Positions 17,680-27,180 of a stretch of 64,000 nt of DNA are shown here, in pieces. A program made the translations under genes and the position numbers. Below the pieces are notes generated by a model that ran no database searches, was not told where the DNA came from, and saw only the letters and a program-made list of their open reading frames with translations. The DNA is taken from the NCBI RefSeq assembly GCF_014836635.1, contig NZ_JACSQL010000001.1, positions 806,001 through 870,000 of the forward strand, given 5' to 3'. This stretch comes from Paenibacillus gallinarum. GTDB taxonomy: Bacteria; Bacillota; Bacilli; Paenibacillales; Paenibacillaceae. Numbering within the stretch: position 1 is the stretch's first letter; each line of letters begins with the position of its first letter.

Positions 17680-18090
17680 ATTAATTTGTTGAACGATAGT
17701 AGCTTTAAGACACTTCAAGCGGGAATTGATGCTGCAAACATCAGACAGCGTGCGATTGCTAACAATATAGCCAATAGTGACACCCCTTATTTCAAGCGGT
17801 CTGAAGTCAAATTCGAAGAGTTTTTGCAAGATGAAATGAAAGGGAATGTAAGTACATTAAGTGGGAAAACGACAAATGAGAAACATATTCCTATAGGTCT
17901 TAGTAGCAAAACCCCTGCTGCGCGAATTTCGACAGATCATAATACGATAATGAATAATAACGAAAACAATGTCGATGTGGATAAGGAAATGACCCTTTTG
18001 GCAGAGAATCAACTTCGTTACAATGCCTACATCCAGCAGGTCACAGAACAAATTAAGATGATGCGTATTGCAACGGGAGGGAGTAGCTGA
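17680..18090 (+). CDS. flgB: flagellar basal-body rod protein FlgB
   Basis: About 136 residues; proximal rod subunit. The signature is IRQRAIANNIANSDTPYFKRSEV, with a C-terminal helix (EMTLLAENQLRYNAYIQQVTEQI) of the rod/hook family. No ATG or GTG start is available in frame. The ribosome binding site GGGAGGT (17666-17672) is ideally spaced (7 bases) from an ATT codon at 17680, giving I/M-NLLNDSSF; the next candidates, TTG 17686 and 17689, are 13 or more bases away. I place the start at 17680 with moderate certainty. First gene of the fla/che operon, ending one base into flgC's start (TGATG). Confidence 0.9.
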   Translation: MNLLNDSSFKTLQAGIDAANIRQRAIANNIANSDTPYFKRSEVKFEEFLQDEMKGNVSTLSGKTTNEKHIPIGLSSKTPAARISTDHNTIMNNNENNVDVDKEMTLLAENQLRYNAYIQQVTEQIKMMRIATGGSS

Positions 18091-18539
18091 TGAACATTAG
18101 TAATAGCTTTGACATTAGTTCTTCTGCATTAACTGCTCAGCGTCTTCGGATGGATGTAATTTCCTCAAACATTGCAAATGCAGAAACAACGAGAGCGAAG
18201 ATGGAGAACGGTGAAGCAGTACCTTATAAACGAAAAATGGTTGTACTAGAAACTAGCAAATCAAGCTTTAAAAATATGCTTCAGGCACAAATGGAAGGCA
18301 AGGACATTCAGCAAGGTGTCATCGCAACCTCCATTCAGGAAGATACAGCGCCACTCAAATCGGTGTATAACCCAACACATCCGGATGCAAACACCGAAGG
18401 GTACGTATATATGCCTAACGTTGATATAACCAAAGAAATGGTAGATTTAATTAGTGCTTCAAGATCTTATGAAGCAAATGTGACAGCACTAAATGCTTCA
18501 AAAGCAATGGTGTCGAAAGCACTTGAGATCGGCAGATAG
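18090..18539 (+). CDS. flgC: flagellar basal-body rod protein FlgC
   Basis: 149 residues; proximal rod protein. The N-terminal flg_bb_rod motif SSALTAQRLRMDVISSNIANAETTR and C-terminal EMVDLISASRSYEANVTALNASK are diagnostic. The ATG start overlaps the flgB stop, indicating translational coupling. Ribosome binding site GGGAGG lies inside flgB. Confidence 0.95.
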   Translation: MNISNSFDISSSALTAQRLRMDVISSNIANAETTRAKMENGEAVPYKRKMVVLETSKSSFKNMLQAQMEGKDIQQGVIATSIQEDTAPLKSVYNPTHPDANTEGYVYMPNVDITKEMVDLISASRSYEANVTALNASKAMVSKALEIGR

Positions 18540-18580
18540 AGTTTATTAGTTACTACATATTTTTCTAGGAGGGAACAAAG

Positions 18581-18886
18581 ATGATACAAAATACGATGCT
18601 ACAAACATCTGCTTTACAATCTCCTTCAACGAGCGGTACACAAAATAAATCAACCCCCTCAGATACGATTAAACAATTCTCATCCTATTTAGAAAATGCG
18701 ATTAGTCAAGTGGCGGATCAAGAGAAAACATCTCATGTCATGTCAACAGAATTTGTTAAAGGGAACGTCAATGTGGATCAAGTCATGATTGCTTCGGAAC
18801 AAGCACTGCTGAGTTTGCAGTTAACCAATCAAATTCGAAATAAAGTGGTTGAAGCTTATCAGGAAATCATGCGGATTCAAATGTAA
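18581..18886 (+). CDS. fliE: flagellar hook-basal body complex protein FliE
   Basis: 101 residues. FliE joins the MS ring to the rod. The hallmark C-terminal half is present: VNVDQVMIASEQALLSLQLTNQIRNKVVEAYQEIMRIQM. Start follows TAGGAGGGAAC. It lies between flgC and fliF, as in other Bacillota. Confidence 0.95.
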   Translation: MIQNTMLQTSALQSPSTSGTQNKSTPSDTIKQFSSYLENAISQVADQEKTSHVMSTEFVKGNVNVDQVMIASEQALLSLQLTNQIRNKVVEAYQEIMRIQM

Positions 18887-18925
18887 TAGAGGTATGATTA
18901 GCAAAAGTTCGGATGAGGTGACGGA

Positions 18926-20503
18926 GTGAACGAGAGAATCGCCCAGTATAGAGAGAAGATATCTCAGTATTGGAACAAATTTACCAAAAAACAAAGGATA
19001 TTACTGATTTCTACGGTGGTGTTTCTCATCATTGCCATCGTTGCGCTTACGATTCAATTCTCTAAAACGGAGTATGAAGTAGCGTTTACTGATCTTAGTG
19101 CAGAGGATTCAGCTGGGGTCATGAGCTATCTTGAAAGTGGAAATATTCCTTTTGAGTTAAATAAAGATGGGACAAGCATTTCAGTACCCAGCACACAAGC
19201 GGCAAGAGTGAAAGTAGATGTTGGATCACAAGGATTAATTCAGAACGGATCGATTGGTTACGATATCTTTGAACAAAACGGTTCGATGATGGGTTCGACA
19301 GATAAAGAATTCGAAGTCAAATACGCTAACGCTTTTAATGGCGAGATTGAACAAATGCTCCGGACTATGCAGGGAGTACAAGATGCAAAAGTATTAGTTA
19401 ATCTTCCTGAAAAAAGTTTGTTTGCTGGCTCTGATCAAGAAACAGCTTCCGCTTCCGCAGTCCTGACTTTTCAGCCGGGGTATCAAATGTCACAGAAGGC
19501 AGTGGACGGATATTTTAACTTAATGAAGACTGCGGTACCAAACTTACCCTTGGAAAACATCACAATATCTACGAATCAGGGTGAAGAACTTCAACCAACC
19601 GAGCGTGGCGGAGGCAGTGGACTAGGTGAAGTACAAGAGAACATGGCGCTTCAGAAAAAATATGAGGGCGATGTTCAAAAGAGTGTAAAAGAATTTTTAA
19701 CAGGTATCATCGGTAACACCGATATTAATGTGCTTGTGACATCAAATCTGAACTTCGACAAAGTGAACGAAACTCAAAATCTGGTTACTCCGGTAGATGA
19801 AGAGAACATGAAAGGGATTGAGATCAGTGTTCAAGATATTCAGAGTAGTTACACAGGCGGTACTGCAGAAGATGGCGGTGTAGCAGGAACAGGAGAAGGG
19901 GATGTTGTAAACTACCCAGCTGCTGGTTCTGAGACTTCAAGCGGAGAAGATAGTTCCACGACAATCAATTACGAGGTTAACCGAATCGCAAAGGAAATCG
20001 TTCAAAGTCCATACACTGTAAAAGATTTAACCATTAATGTAGCAGTTGAACCACCACAAGGACAAGAAATTTTAGATGACCCAACAAGAGATGCGATAGA
20101 AACAGTTTTAGTGAATATTGTGAGAGCGTCACTTGCAAATTCAGGAAGTACATATAATGACGCAGATCTAGAAAAGAAAGTCTCTGTACTATCCAAACCA
20201 TCGCAAGCGGCCACAAATACCCAGACAGGAATTCAGTTGTCTTCTGGTATGATATGGGGCTTAGCAGCGGGTGCTGTATTACTACTAGCAGGCGGAGGAT
20301 ACTTGATTTATCGAAATCGCCGTAAGAAGGAAGAGGAATATGAGGAAGATGATCTTCCGCTTCAGATTCCAACCGAATTTCCTTCTGTCAATTTAGAAAC
20401 GGTCACAAATGAAAGTCAGGTACGTAAACAACTGGAGTCACTCGCGAAGAAGAAACCGGATGAATTTGTTGATTTGCTTCGGACTTGGCTTGCTGATGAA
20501 TAG
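18926..20503 (+). CDS. fliF: flagellar MS-ring protein FliF
   Basis: 525 residues, normal length. It forms the membrane ring and houses the export gate. A TM segment at about residues 24-44 is followed by the periplasmic/extracytoplasmic YscJ-type ring domains (VNLPEKSLFAGSDQETASASAVL; ISTNQGEEL) and a Gly/Glu-rich loop (about 305-340). A second TM lies at about 441-462, and the acidic cytoplasmic C-terminus (LLRTWLADE) binds FliG. GTG start after GATGAGGTGACGG. Confidence 0.96.
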   Translation: MNERIAQYREKISQYWNKFTKKQRILLISTVVFLIIAIVALTIQFSKTEYEVAFTDLSAEDSAGVMSYLESGNIPFELNKDGTSISVPSTQAARVKVDVGSQGLIQNGSIGYDIFEQNGSMMGSTDKEFEVKYANAFNGEIEQMLRTMQGVQDAKVLVNLPEKSLFAGSDQETASASAVLTFQPGYQMSQKAVDGYFNLMKTAVPNLPLENITISTNQGEELQPTERGGGSGLGEVQENMALQKKYEGDVQKSVKEFLTGIIGNTDINVLVTSNLNFDKVNETQNLVTPVDEENMKGIEISVQDIQSSYTGGTAEDGGVAGTGEGDVVNYPAAGSETSSGEDSSTTINYEVNRIAKEIVQSPYTVKDLTINVAVEPPQGQEILDDPTRDAIETVLVNIVRASLANSGSTYNDADLEKKVSVLSKPSQAATNTQTGIQLSSGMIWGLAAGAVLLLAGGGYLIYRNRRKKEEEYEEDDLPLQIPTEFPSVNLETVTNESQVRKQLESLAKKKPDEFVDLLRTWLADE

Positions 20504-20514
20504 GGGTGAGAGAC

Positions 20515-21531
20515 TTGGTTAAGGCATCAGGAAACGGATTAACAGGAAGACAAAAGGCAGCAATCCTACTCATAACATTAGGACCTGAGGTATCAGCCCA
20601 AATTTTCAAGCATCTACGAGATGAAGAGATAGAGCAGCTAACTTTAGAAATTGCAAATGTAAGAAAAGTAGAAGGTGGAGAAAAAGAACTCATTATGTCT
20701 GAGTTCCACCAAATTTGTTTGGCCCAAGAATACATTTCACAAGGCGGTATTAATTACGCACGGGAGATTTTAGAAAAAGCACTCGGATCTCAAAAAGCGC
20801 TGGAAGTGATTAATAGGCTAACCGCTAACCTTCAGGTCAGACCATTTGACTTTGCTAGGAAGGCGGATCCGAATCAGATTCTTAACTTTATACAAAATGA
20901 GAGCCCGCAGACGATTGCACTTGTCTTATCTTACTTGCAATTTGAACAAGCAGCGGCCATCCTTTCCTCTCTTCCGCAAGAGAAGCAAGCGGATGTTGCA
21001 AGGCGGGTTGCAGTAATGGATAGCACTTCACCAGAAGTGATCGCCCAAGTAGAAAGAGTACTTGAACAGAAATTATCTTCCACGGTTACGCATGATTACA
21101 CGAATGCAGGCGGTATTGAATCGATCGTTCAAATCCTAAATGGAGTTGACCGCGGAACAGAGAGAACGATACTTGATTCTCTGGAAATACAGGATCCTGA
21201 ACTGGCGGAAGAAATCAAGAAACGGATGTTTGTCTTCGAGGATATCGTTAATGTCGATGACCGGTCCATTCAGCGAATCGTTCGAGATATTGATAATGCT
21301 GATCTACAGCTTGCACTTAAGGTGGCGAGCGAAGAAGTTCGGAATTCCATCTTTAACAATATGTCTAAACGCATGGCGGAGACCTTTAAGGAAGAAATGG
21401 AATTCATGGGACCTGTTAGATTACGTGATGTAGAAGAAGCACAAACCCGGATCGTTGCAACGATTAGAAGACTGGAAGAAGCTGGTGAGATTATTATTGC
21501 TCGCGGCGGAGGAGATGATATCGTTGTCTAA
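20515..21531 (+). CDS. fliG: flagellar motor switch protein FliG
   Basis: 338 residues. It couples the stator to the rotor in the C-ring. N-domain LTGRQKAAILLITLGPEVSAQIFKHL; EHPQ-like motif NESPQTIALVLSYL; C-domain with the charged torque helix (MFVFEDIVNVDDRSIQRIVRDID). TTG 20515 is chosen over GTG 20506 because AGGGGTGAG serves as its ribosome binding site and the length then equals B. subtilis FliG. The stop overlaps fliH. Confidence 0.95.
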   Translation: MVKASGNGLTGRQKAAILLITLGPEVSAQIFKHLRDEEIEQLTLEIANVRKVEGGEKELIMSEFHQICLAQEYISQGGINYAREILEKALGSQKALEVINRLTANLQVRPFDFARKADPNQILNFIQNESPQTIALVLSYLQFEQAAAILSSLPQEKQADVARRVAVMDSTSPEVIAQVERVLEQKLSSTVTHDYTNAGGIESIVQILNGVDRGTERTILDSLEIQDPELAEEIKKRMFVFEDIVNVDDRSIQRIVRDIDNADLQLALKVASEEVRNSIFNNMSKRMAETFKEEMEFMGPVRLRDVEEAQTRIVATIRRLEEAGEIIIARGGGDDIVV

Positions 21532-22372
21532 TCTGATTAAATCCTTTGAGTATGTACCCGTTGATACCCATAAGCAGGTGAAATCGGTTCATGAGTATGG
21601 TGAAAAATCAGGTGTTGAAGCGAGTTCTGATCATAATGAGAGAATAGAGGAAGAAGAACAAAAGCCAACGGTTGATGAAGAATCGATTCGAATGAAGCAG
21701 GAAATGCTCGAAAATGCGAAAGACTTTGCTGAAAGGCAAGTGCGTGAGGCCGCAGCAGAAGCGGAGCGATTACTCCAAGAAGCTAAGGAACAAATTGCTT
21801 CTTGGTGGGAAGAAAAAAGACTTCAAGATGAGCATCTGATGGATGCCCTTCGTTCAGAAGGATATCAGCAGGGTTATCATGAGGGTGCAGACAAGGCAAA
21901 AGAAGAGCTTCAAACTTATATGGAAGAAAAAATGTCAGAAGCACAGATGGTGCTGAGTGAAGTTTACGAAGCCAAAGAACAGATTATACAGGAAGCAGAA
22001 CCTTTTCTAGTTGAACTCAGCACGGCAATTGCAGAGAAAGTAATCGATCATCAGCTTTCAACAGACCCGAGTCTTATGATTGAACTGATTCGAAAGAACT
22101 TGGCAAGAAAAAGAGAACAAGGCGTTATCACGTTATGTGTATCTCCTAAGGAATTTTCATTTGTCCAAGCTGCTAGAGAGGAATTGACTTACGCGATCGA
22201 CTCCCAAGCTGAACTGAAAATATTGCCGGATGCTTCCGTTCGCGATAAAGGATGTGTTATTCGTTCTTCCTTCGGAAGTGTCGATGCCAGAGTGGATACA
22301 CAACTCACCGAAATTAAGAAAGAATTGATCCGGGTAGCGCTGGATAGCGAGGAGCGAAACGAATTCATATGA
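21524..22372 (+). CDS. fliH: flagellar assembly protein FliH
   Basis: 282 residues. FliH is the peripheral stalk/regulator of the FliI export ATPase. A Glu/Lys-rich coiled coil (about 45-150) includes the glycine-spaced SEGYQQGYHEGADKAKEEL helix, and the conserved C-terminal domain is LVELSTAIAEKVI...DKGCVIRSSFGSVDARVDTQL. TTG 21524 is preferred: GGAGGAG lies 9 bases upstream, whereas ATG 21515 is too close to it. It overlaps fliG by 8 bases and fliI by ATGA. Confidence 0.9.
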   Translation: MSNLIKSFEYVPVDTHKQVKSVHEYGEKSGVEASSDHNERIEEEEQKPTVDEESIRMKQEMLENAKDFAERQVREAAAEAERLLQEAKEQIASWWEEKRLQDEHLMDALRSEGYQQGYHEGADKAKEELQTYMEEKMSEAQMVLSEVYEAKEQIIQEAEPFLVELSTAIAEKVIDHQLSTDPSLMIELIRKNLARKREQGVITLCVSPKEFSFVQAAREELTYAIDSQAELKILPDASVRDKGCVIRSSFGSVDARVDTQLTEIKKELIRVALDSEERNEFI

Positions 22373-23688
22373 AGGTTCTTAGTTCACAGCGATACATGGA
22401 TCAACTAAAGCAACTGGACCCGGTTCGTATTAACGGAAAAGTTACTCAGGTGATCGGACTGATGGTTGAATCAGAAGGTCCGGATGCAAGCATAGGAGAT
22501 GTCTGTTACATTTATCCGACGAATTCGACCGTTCCGCTGAAAGCAGAAGTGGTTGGATTCCGAGATAATAAAGTGCTTCTGATGCCGCTTGGTGATCTAC
22601 AGTCGATTGGTCCTGGCTGTGATGTGGTGGGAACGGGGAAACCTTTGAATATTCAAGTCGGATCTGAACTTCTGGGTAAAGTACTCGATGGTCTAGGACA
22701 ACCTCTGGATGGTTCACTAATTCCCGCCCGAATGCAGCGCTATTCAACTTCAAGTGCACCCATTAATCCACTGAATAGACCCAGAGTGCTTGAGCCCATT
22801 AGTATTGGTGTTCGTGCAATTGATGGACTGCTTACGATTGGTAAAGGACAGCGGGTGGGGATCTTTGCCGGATCAGGGGTTGGTAAAAGTACCTTGATGG
22901 GTATGATTGCCCGTAATACATCCGCAGATGTCAATGTGATTGCTCTTATCGGGGAACGGGGACGGGAAGTATTAGATTTTATTGAACGAGATCTTGGGCC
23001 TGAAGGGTTGGAACGTTCTGTTGTTATCGTGGCTACATCGGATCAGCCCGCACTTGTGCGTATCAAAGGAGCACTAATTGCAACTACCATTGCAGAGTAT
23101 TTCCGAGATCGCGGCATGAATGTCATGCTGATGATGGATTCGGTGACAAGGTATGCGATGGCTCAACGTGAAGTTGGTCTTGCGGTTGGTGAGCCGCCAG
23201 CAATGAGAGGTTACACACCTTCCGTATTTGCTAGTCTACCTAAACTATTGGAACGAGCGGGAACGGGTCCTGTAGGATCGATTACTGCCTTTTACACGGT
23301 CCTTGTGGATGGGGACGACATGAATGAGCCGATTGCTGATGCTGTCCGTGGTATTCTCGATGGACATATTGTGCTGAACCGGGGAATTGCGAATAAAGGA
23401 CATTTTCCAGCTATAGATGTGCTCGCGAGCATAAGCCGGGTGATGAAAGATATTGCTCCTGCGGAACAGATTGATGCAGCTGAAAATATTAAACGTCTCA
23501 TGTCGGTCTATAAAAACTCGGAGGATCTAATTAATATTGGTGCTTATCAAAAAGGTTCGAATATAGAGATCGATGAGTCGATTGACCGAATACAGGATAT
23601 ATGGCGGTTTACTCAGCAGAAGGTAGATGAAAAAGTAGTATTGGATGAAGTAAGACAAAGACTAATTACCGAGTTTGCAAGGAGATGA
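22369..23688 (+). CDS. fliI: flagellar export ATPase FliI
   Basis: 439 residues. F1-beta-like hexameric ATPase of flagellar type III export. Walker A GSGVGKST (168-175), Walker B VMLMMDSVTRYAMAQRE, and the type III ATPase segment GEPPAMRGYTPSVFASLPKLLERAG. Start overlaps the fliH stop (ATGA). Confidence 0.97.
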   Translation: MKVLSSQRYMDQLKQLDPVRINGKVTQVIGLMVESEGPDASIGDVCYIYPTNSTVPLKAEVVGFRDNKVLLMPLGDLQSIGPGCDVVGTGKPLNIQVGSELLGKVLDGLGQPLDGSLIPARMQRYSTSSAPINPLNRPRVLEPISIGVRAIDGLLTIGKGQRVGIFAGSGVGKSTLMGMIARNTSADVNVIALIGERGREVLDFIERDLGPEGLERSVVIVATSDQPALVRIKGALIATTIAEYFRDRGMNVMLMMDSVTRYAMAQREVGLAVGEPPAMRGYTPSVFASLPKLLERAGTGPVGSITAFYTVLVDGDDMNEPIADAVRGILDGHIVLNRGIANKGHFPAIDVLASISRVMKDIAPAEQIDAAENIKRLMSVYKNSEDLINIGAYQKGSNIEIDESIDRIQDIWRFTQQKVDEKVVLDEVRQRLITEFARR

Positions 23689-23699
23689 CTTAGTACATT

Positions 23700-24143
23700 A
23701 TGGGGTTTACTTATCATTTTCAAAAAGTTGTGGATCTCAAGTCGAAGGAGAAAACACAGGCAGAGTGGCTTCTTTCTTCTGCTATTGGTAAACTGCAAGC
23801 CGAGGAAAATCATTTGCTGGAACTTGTGAGAGATCGAGAAAATCTCATGGAAGGCATTTCTTCTTTCTCACTGCAAAGCGCTTCGGCTTCTAGTTTACAG
23901 GAGATGAATCGTTACGTTCACTATCTAGATGAATGCATCACCCGTAAAAATAATGATGTGGCTCATGCCGAAGTGAACGTAAAACAAAACCAAGCTTTTT
24001 TGAACGATAAAATGCTGGATGAAAAAGTGTGGAACCAGGCGCGAGAAAAAGAAAAAATGCATTATCAACAGGAGATGCTCCTTAGAGAACAAAATGAACT
24101 GGATGAAATGGCAACGGTGCGCTTTGCTGTAAGAGCACGTTAA
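23700..24143 (+). CDS. fliJ: flagellar export chaperone FliJ
   Basis: 147 residues, almost entirely helical coiled coil (FQKVVDLKSKEKTQAEWLL; long Glu/Lys/Asn-rich heptads). FliJ is the central stalk that connects FliI to FlhA. Sequence conservation is low, so identity relies on length, coiled coil and position after fliI. ATG 23700 has a ribosome site (AAGGAG) about 14 bases away, longer than usual. Confidence 0.88.
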   Translation: MGFTYHFQKVVDLKSKEKTQAEWLLSSAIGKLQAEENHLLELVRDRENLMEGISSFSLQSASASSLQEMNRYVHYLDECITRKNNDVAHAEVNVKQNQAFLNDKMLDEKVWNQAREKEKMHYQQEMLLREQNELDEMATVRFAVRAR

Positions 24144-24182
24144 AGAATGTGCGGGCGTGATGCACCGAAGGAGGAATGATGT

Positions 24183-25133
24183 TTGGTAGACAAGGATCGA
24201 GAGGAACTGGAGCGAGAGTCCGGAGGGGCTTGGGAGAAATTTATGATTATTGCAATCCCTGTCGTCTTTTGTCTCGTACTGGTTGTTGTACTGCTCGTCG
24301 TTCTGAATGTTGATTTCAGAAAAAATGCAATCGATATTGCGAGTAAAATTCCGATAGTGAAAGAATGGATACCAGAGGAAGCTTTAGATCCAGAGACCCA
24401 AAAAGAAAGGCAAGCCGAGAAACAAATCGAAAGCAATAAGGCAGTCATCGATAAATTAAAGACACAGCTTGCTGATGCGAAAACGGAGCTAGAGCAGGTG
24501 CAACAGGAAAAAGCTGAACAGGATAGCAATGTACAGAAATTAGAAGATGAAATAAAAGAGTTACAAGTAACAACGAGTTCTAGCGATAATGCTACAGCGT
24601 CAGATGAAACAGAAACATTAGACCCTTACGAAAAGCAAGTGAAAGAACTCGCAAAAATGTACGGCCAAATGAAGCCGAGTAAGGCAGCTCCTATTATTCA
24701 AAGTATGACGCTTGAAGAGCAGGTTCAGCTTCTTGCGGAGATGAAATCAGACGCACAACGTAGCATTCTTGAAAAAATGACGCCTCAAGCAGCTGCTGAA
24801 GTTACAGCGGCACTAAAAAATACAACGACTTCTGAAAGTCGGGCCATTGCAGCGTTACAATCCAAAATGAACGACAAACAAGCCACATCAACGACTACAT
24901 CTAACAGCCGAAACTTGGATAAAAATGAGCTGACTCAAACCTTTTCGTCGATGTCAGCAGACAATGGTGCAAACTTAATTCTTGAGACATATAAACTAAG
25001 TCCAGATCAAGCCATCACGATTTTAAAAACAGTAGATGATGCAACAAGATCAAAATTACTAGATCAAATGTCTTCTGCTGATGCTGCTGTCTCTGCAAAA
25101 ATATTAAATCGTTTGATGGGGAGTAAGAATTAG
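24183..25133 (+). CDS. MotE/YlxF-like membrane protein with MgtE N-terminal-like domain
   Basis: 316 residues. One TM segment at about 20-42, a coiled coil (about 75-135), then an MgtE-intracellular-N-like repeat region (LAKMYGQMKPSKAAPIIQSM; ILEKMTPQAAAEVTAAL) present twice, the second near the C-terminus (LSPDQAITILKTVDDATRSK). This matches the YlxF/MotE proteins encoded between fliJ and fliK in Bacillota, which are linked to motor function. TTG start after GAAGGAGG. Confidence 0.85.
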   Translation: MVDKDREELERESGGAWEKFMIIAIPVVFCLVLVVVLLVVLNVDFRKNAIDIASKIPIVKEWIPEEALDPETQKERQAEKQIESNKAVIDKLKTQLADAKTELEQVQQEKAEQDSNVQKLEDEIKELQVTTSSSDNATASDETETLDPYEKQVKELAKMYGQMKPSKAAPIIQSMTLEEQVQLLAEMKSDAQRSILEKMTPQAAAEVTAALKNTTTSESRAIAALQSKMNDKQATSTTTSNSRNLDKNELTQTFSSMSADNGANLILETYKLSPDQAITILKTVDDATRSKLLDQMSSADAAVSAKILNRLMGSKN

Positions 25134-25173
25134 GTGATATTTTTTATGAAGTGAGAGGAGGTGAAAAAAACGA

Positions 25174-26634
25174 ATGATATCTTCTTTTTCACAAGTAGGA
25201 AAAGCAGTTAGTTTGGTGGATTCTGGATCTGAGGCAAGTAAGACTACTGGAAACGAATCATCGGGGTTTCTTGCGGCTTTGCAAGTGAACATGCAGACAA
25301 CAAGTGAGGGAATGAATCAAGCGGGCAGCAAGGAAGCACCGGCCATGTTTACATTTCTAACTGTAAATTCAGATGAAAGTGTTGCTCAGGAACTTACCAC
25401 AAGTACTTTGGACGAAGCTACTCTTACCATGGAAGCAGAAACGATAATTGATGACCTCATTACAACGCTTGAGCAAGAAGAAGATGAAAAAAATAGTGAA
25501 GAACATGAGGAAATGATATCCAATCTGAAAGGGTGGCTGCAGCAAGCCTTATATTATCTCTATCCTGTAAATAATGAAGAATCAGCAGAGCAAAACGTAT
25601 CTACTCAAGCCATTAATGCACTCTCAGAGCAGTCGGATACAGTAAAGTATGCACTGCAAGAAGTACTACATCAATTGGTAGAAGCAAGTAAAACAAATTC
25701 AGAAGCAGCTGCACCATTAGAAGATCTTATACATACCAAGGAGCAGCTTATCGTAAATCTGAAAGAGATTTTAGGGAAATCAGAAGTAAAAACAGAGGCC
25801 GTTACTAAATTAAATTCACTGATGACCGAACTTAGCCTGATTGCAAAAAGCAACCCCACTTCATCAGAAAAAGCAATGTTTTCTATAGAACCTCCGCTCC
25901 TTTCAGGGGATGTTGAGATTTCCGAAAACGTCGGTGAACAAAACGGTAGTAACAAGCTAGCAGCAAAAGAAATGATCAAAGTAACGACTCTTGATGAGTC
26001 AATACAGCAGAGTGTAGATCCCGAATCTTCTCAGGAAGTGAATTCCGAGGAAACGCAGGATAATCAAGCGACAAACCTTATCACTGCAGGACAGTTAGCT
26101 TTAAAGAATGGGACAGCACCACTAACTAGATCAGAAACGGTCATACCGGTTCAACAATTTTCTAAAGAGATGTCTGAATTTGTCGTCAGTAAATTTGAAA
26201 TTGTGAAGCAACAGGGAATGACAGAAGCAGTTATTTCTTTAAGACCTCAACATTTAGGTCAACTGGACGTGCAGTTATCGATGCAAAATGGTCATTTGAT
26301 TGCAAAGTTCATGACAGAGCATGCAGGAGCGAAGGATTTGCTGGAACAACAAATGACGCAGTTAAGAGCTGTACTTCAGGCTCAAGGGATTCAGGTAGAA
26401 CGACTTGAAGTCACCCAGAACACTTCATTATCGTCACATCTGTATCAGGACGGTGGTAGTTCAAACGGACAGCCTGGTAACCAGCGCAGATCTAAAGAAC
26501 GAGAACAAAGCAATGAAGATCTACTAACTACAGTGGAGATACAAGATGAGCTTCGTGCATGGATGCAGGAGCAGCAAGAATTAGAGTTATATACAGAAGG
26601 CGATCAGACGAGCGGATTCACTGCGAAAATATAA
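25174..26634 (+). CDS. fliK: flagellar hook-length control protein FliK
   Basis: 486 residues. An acidic, low-complexity N-terminal ruler region (Glu/Ser/Thr-rich to about residue 320) is followed by the conserved C-terminal Flg_hook domain (about 345-430): EAVISLRPQHLGQLDVQLSM, then LLEQQMTQLRAVLQAQGI. The C-terminal domain switches export specificity through FlhB. Start after GAGAGGAGGTG. Position before flgD is canonical. Confidence 0.92.
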   Translation: MISSFSQVGKAVSLVDSGSEASKTTGNESSGFLAALQVNMQTTSEGMNQAGSKEAPAMFTFLTVNSDESVAQELTTSTLDEATLTMEAETIIDDLITTLEQEEDEKNSEEHEEMISNLKGWLQQALYYLYPVNNEESAEQNVSTQAINALSEQSDTVKYALQEVLHQLVEASKTNSEAAAPLEDLIHTKEQLIVNLKEILGKSEVKTEAVTKLNSLMTELSLIAKSNPTSSEKAMFSIEPPLLSGDVEISENVGEQNGSNKLAAKEMIKVTTLDESIQQSVDPESSQEVNSEETQDNQATNLITAGQLALKNGTAPLTRSETVIPVQQFSKEMSEFVVSKFEIVKQQGMTEAVISLRPQHLGQLDVQLSMQNGHLIAKFMTEHAGAKDLLEQQMTQLRAVLQAQGIQVERLEVTQNTSLSSHLYQDGGSSNGQPGNQRRSKEREQSNEDLLTTVEIQDELRAWMQEQQELELYTEGDQTSGFTAKI

Positions 26635-26655
26635 TGAGCGAAGCGGGGTGTGAAA

Positions 26656-27180
26656 ATGTCAGCAGATATTATTTCAACTATGAATATTTGGCCTAACTAT
26701 TCAGCTTCCAATGTAACTACAGCAGCGGGTAAAGAATCCTCAGATGCGATGGGTAAGGATCAATTTTTAAAAATACTGATTACTCAGTTACAGAACCAGA
26801 ATCCGATGCAGCCGATGGAAGATAAAGAATTTATCGCTCAAATGGCTCAGTTTACTTCTGTAGAACAATTATCGAATATATCGGGTCAACTTCAAAATTT
26901 ATCGCAATCTTTAGGTGCGGTTTCTGGCCTAATTGGAAAACAAGTAAGCTGGATTGGTACAAGCGAGGGGTCAAATGATGGTGCTGTTCAAAGTGGTGTC
27001 GTGGAATCCATTATTATTCGGGATCAAATGCAGTATGCAGTTATTAATGATAAGGAAATTGCGTTAAAAGACATTACTCAGATCAGTGATGTAAAAACAG
27101 AAGAAATAGTCTTGGAAGCCAGTGCCTCTTCTGATGAAAAAGTTGATGTAAGCGAAGAAGCTGATGGAGCTGAGGGATGA
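26656..27180 (+). CDS. flgD: flagellar hook-capping protein FlgD
   Basis: 174 residues. Scaffold for hook assembly. The N-terminal hallmark GKDQFLKILITQLQNQNPM with EDKEFIAQMAQFTSVEQL is clear. It is a short form, lacking the large Tudor/FnIII cap domains of E. coli FlgD, as in B. subtilis. ATG 26656 is used because GGGGTG lies 6 bases upstream. The stop overlaps the next start (ATGA). Confidence 0.93.
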   Translation: MSADIISTMNIWPNYSASNVTTAAGKESSDAMGKDQFLKILITQLQNQNPMQPMEDKEFIAQMAQFTSVEQLSNISGQLQNLSQSLGAVSGLIGKQVSWIGTSEGSNDGAVQSGVVESIIIRDQMQYAVINDKEIALKDITQISDVKTEEIVLEASASSDEKVDVSEEADGAEG

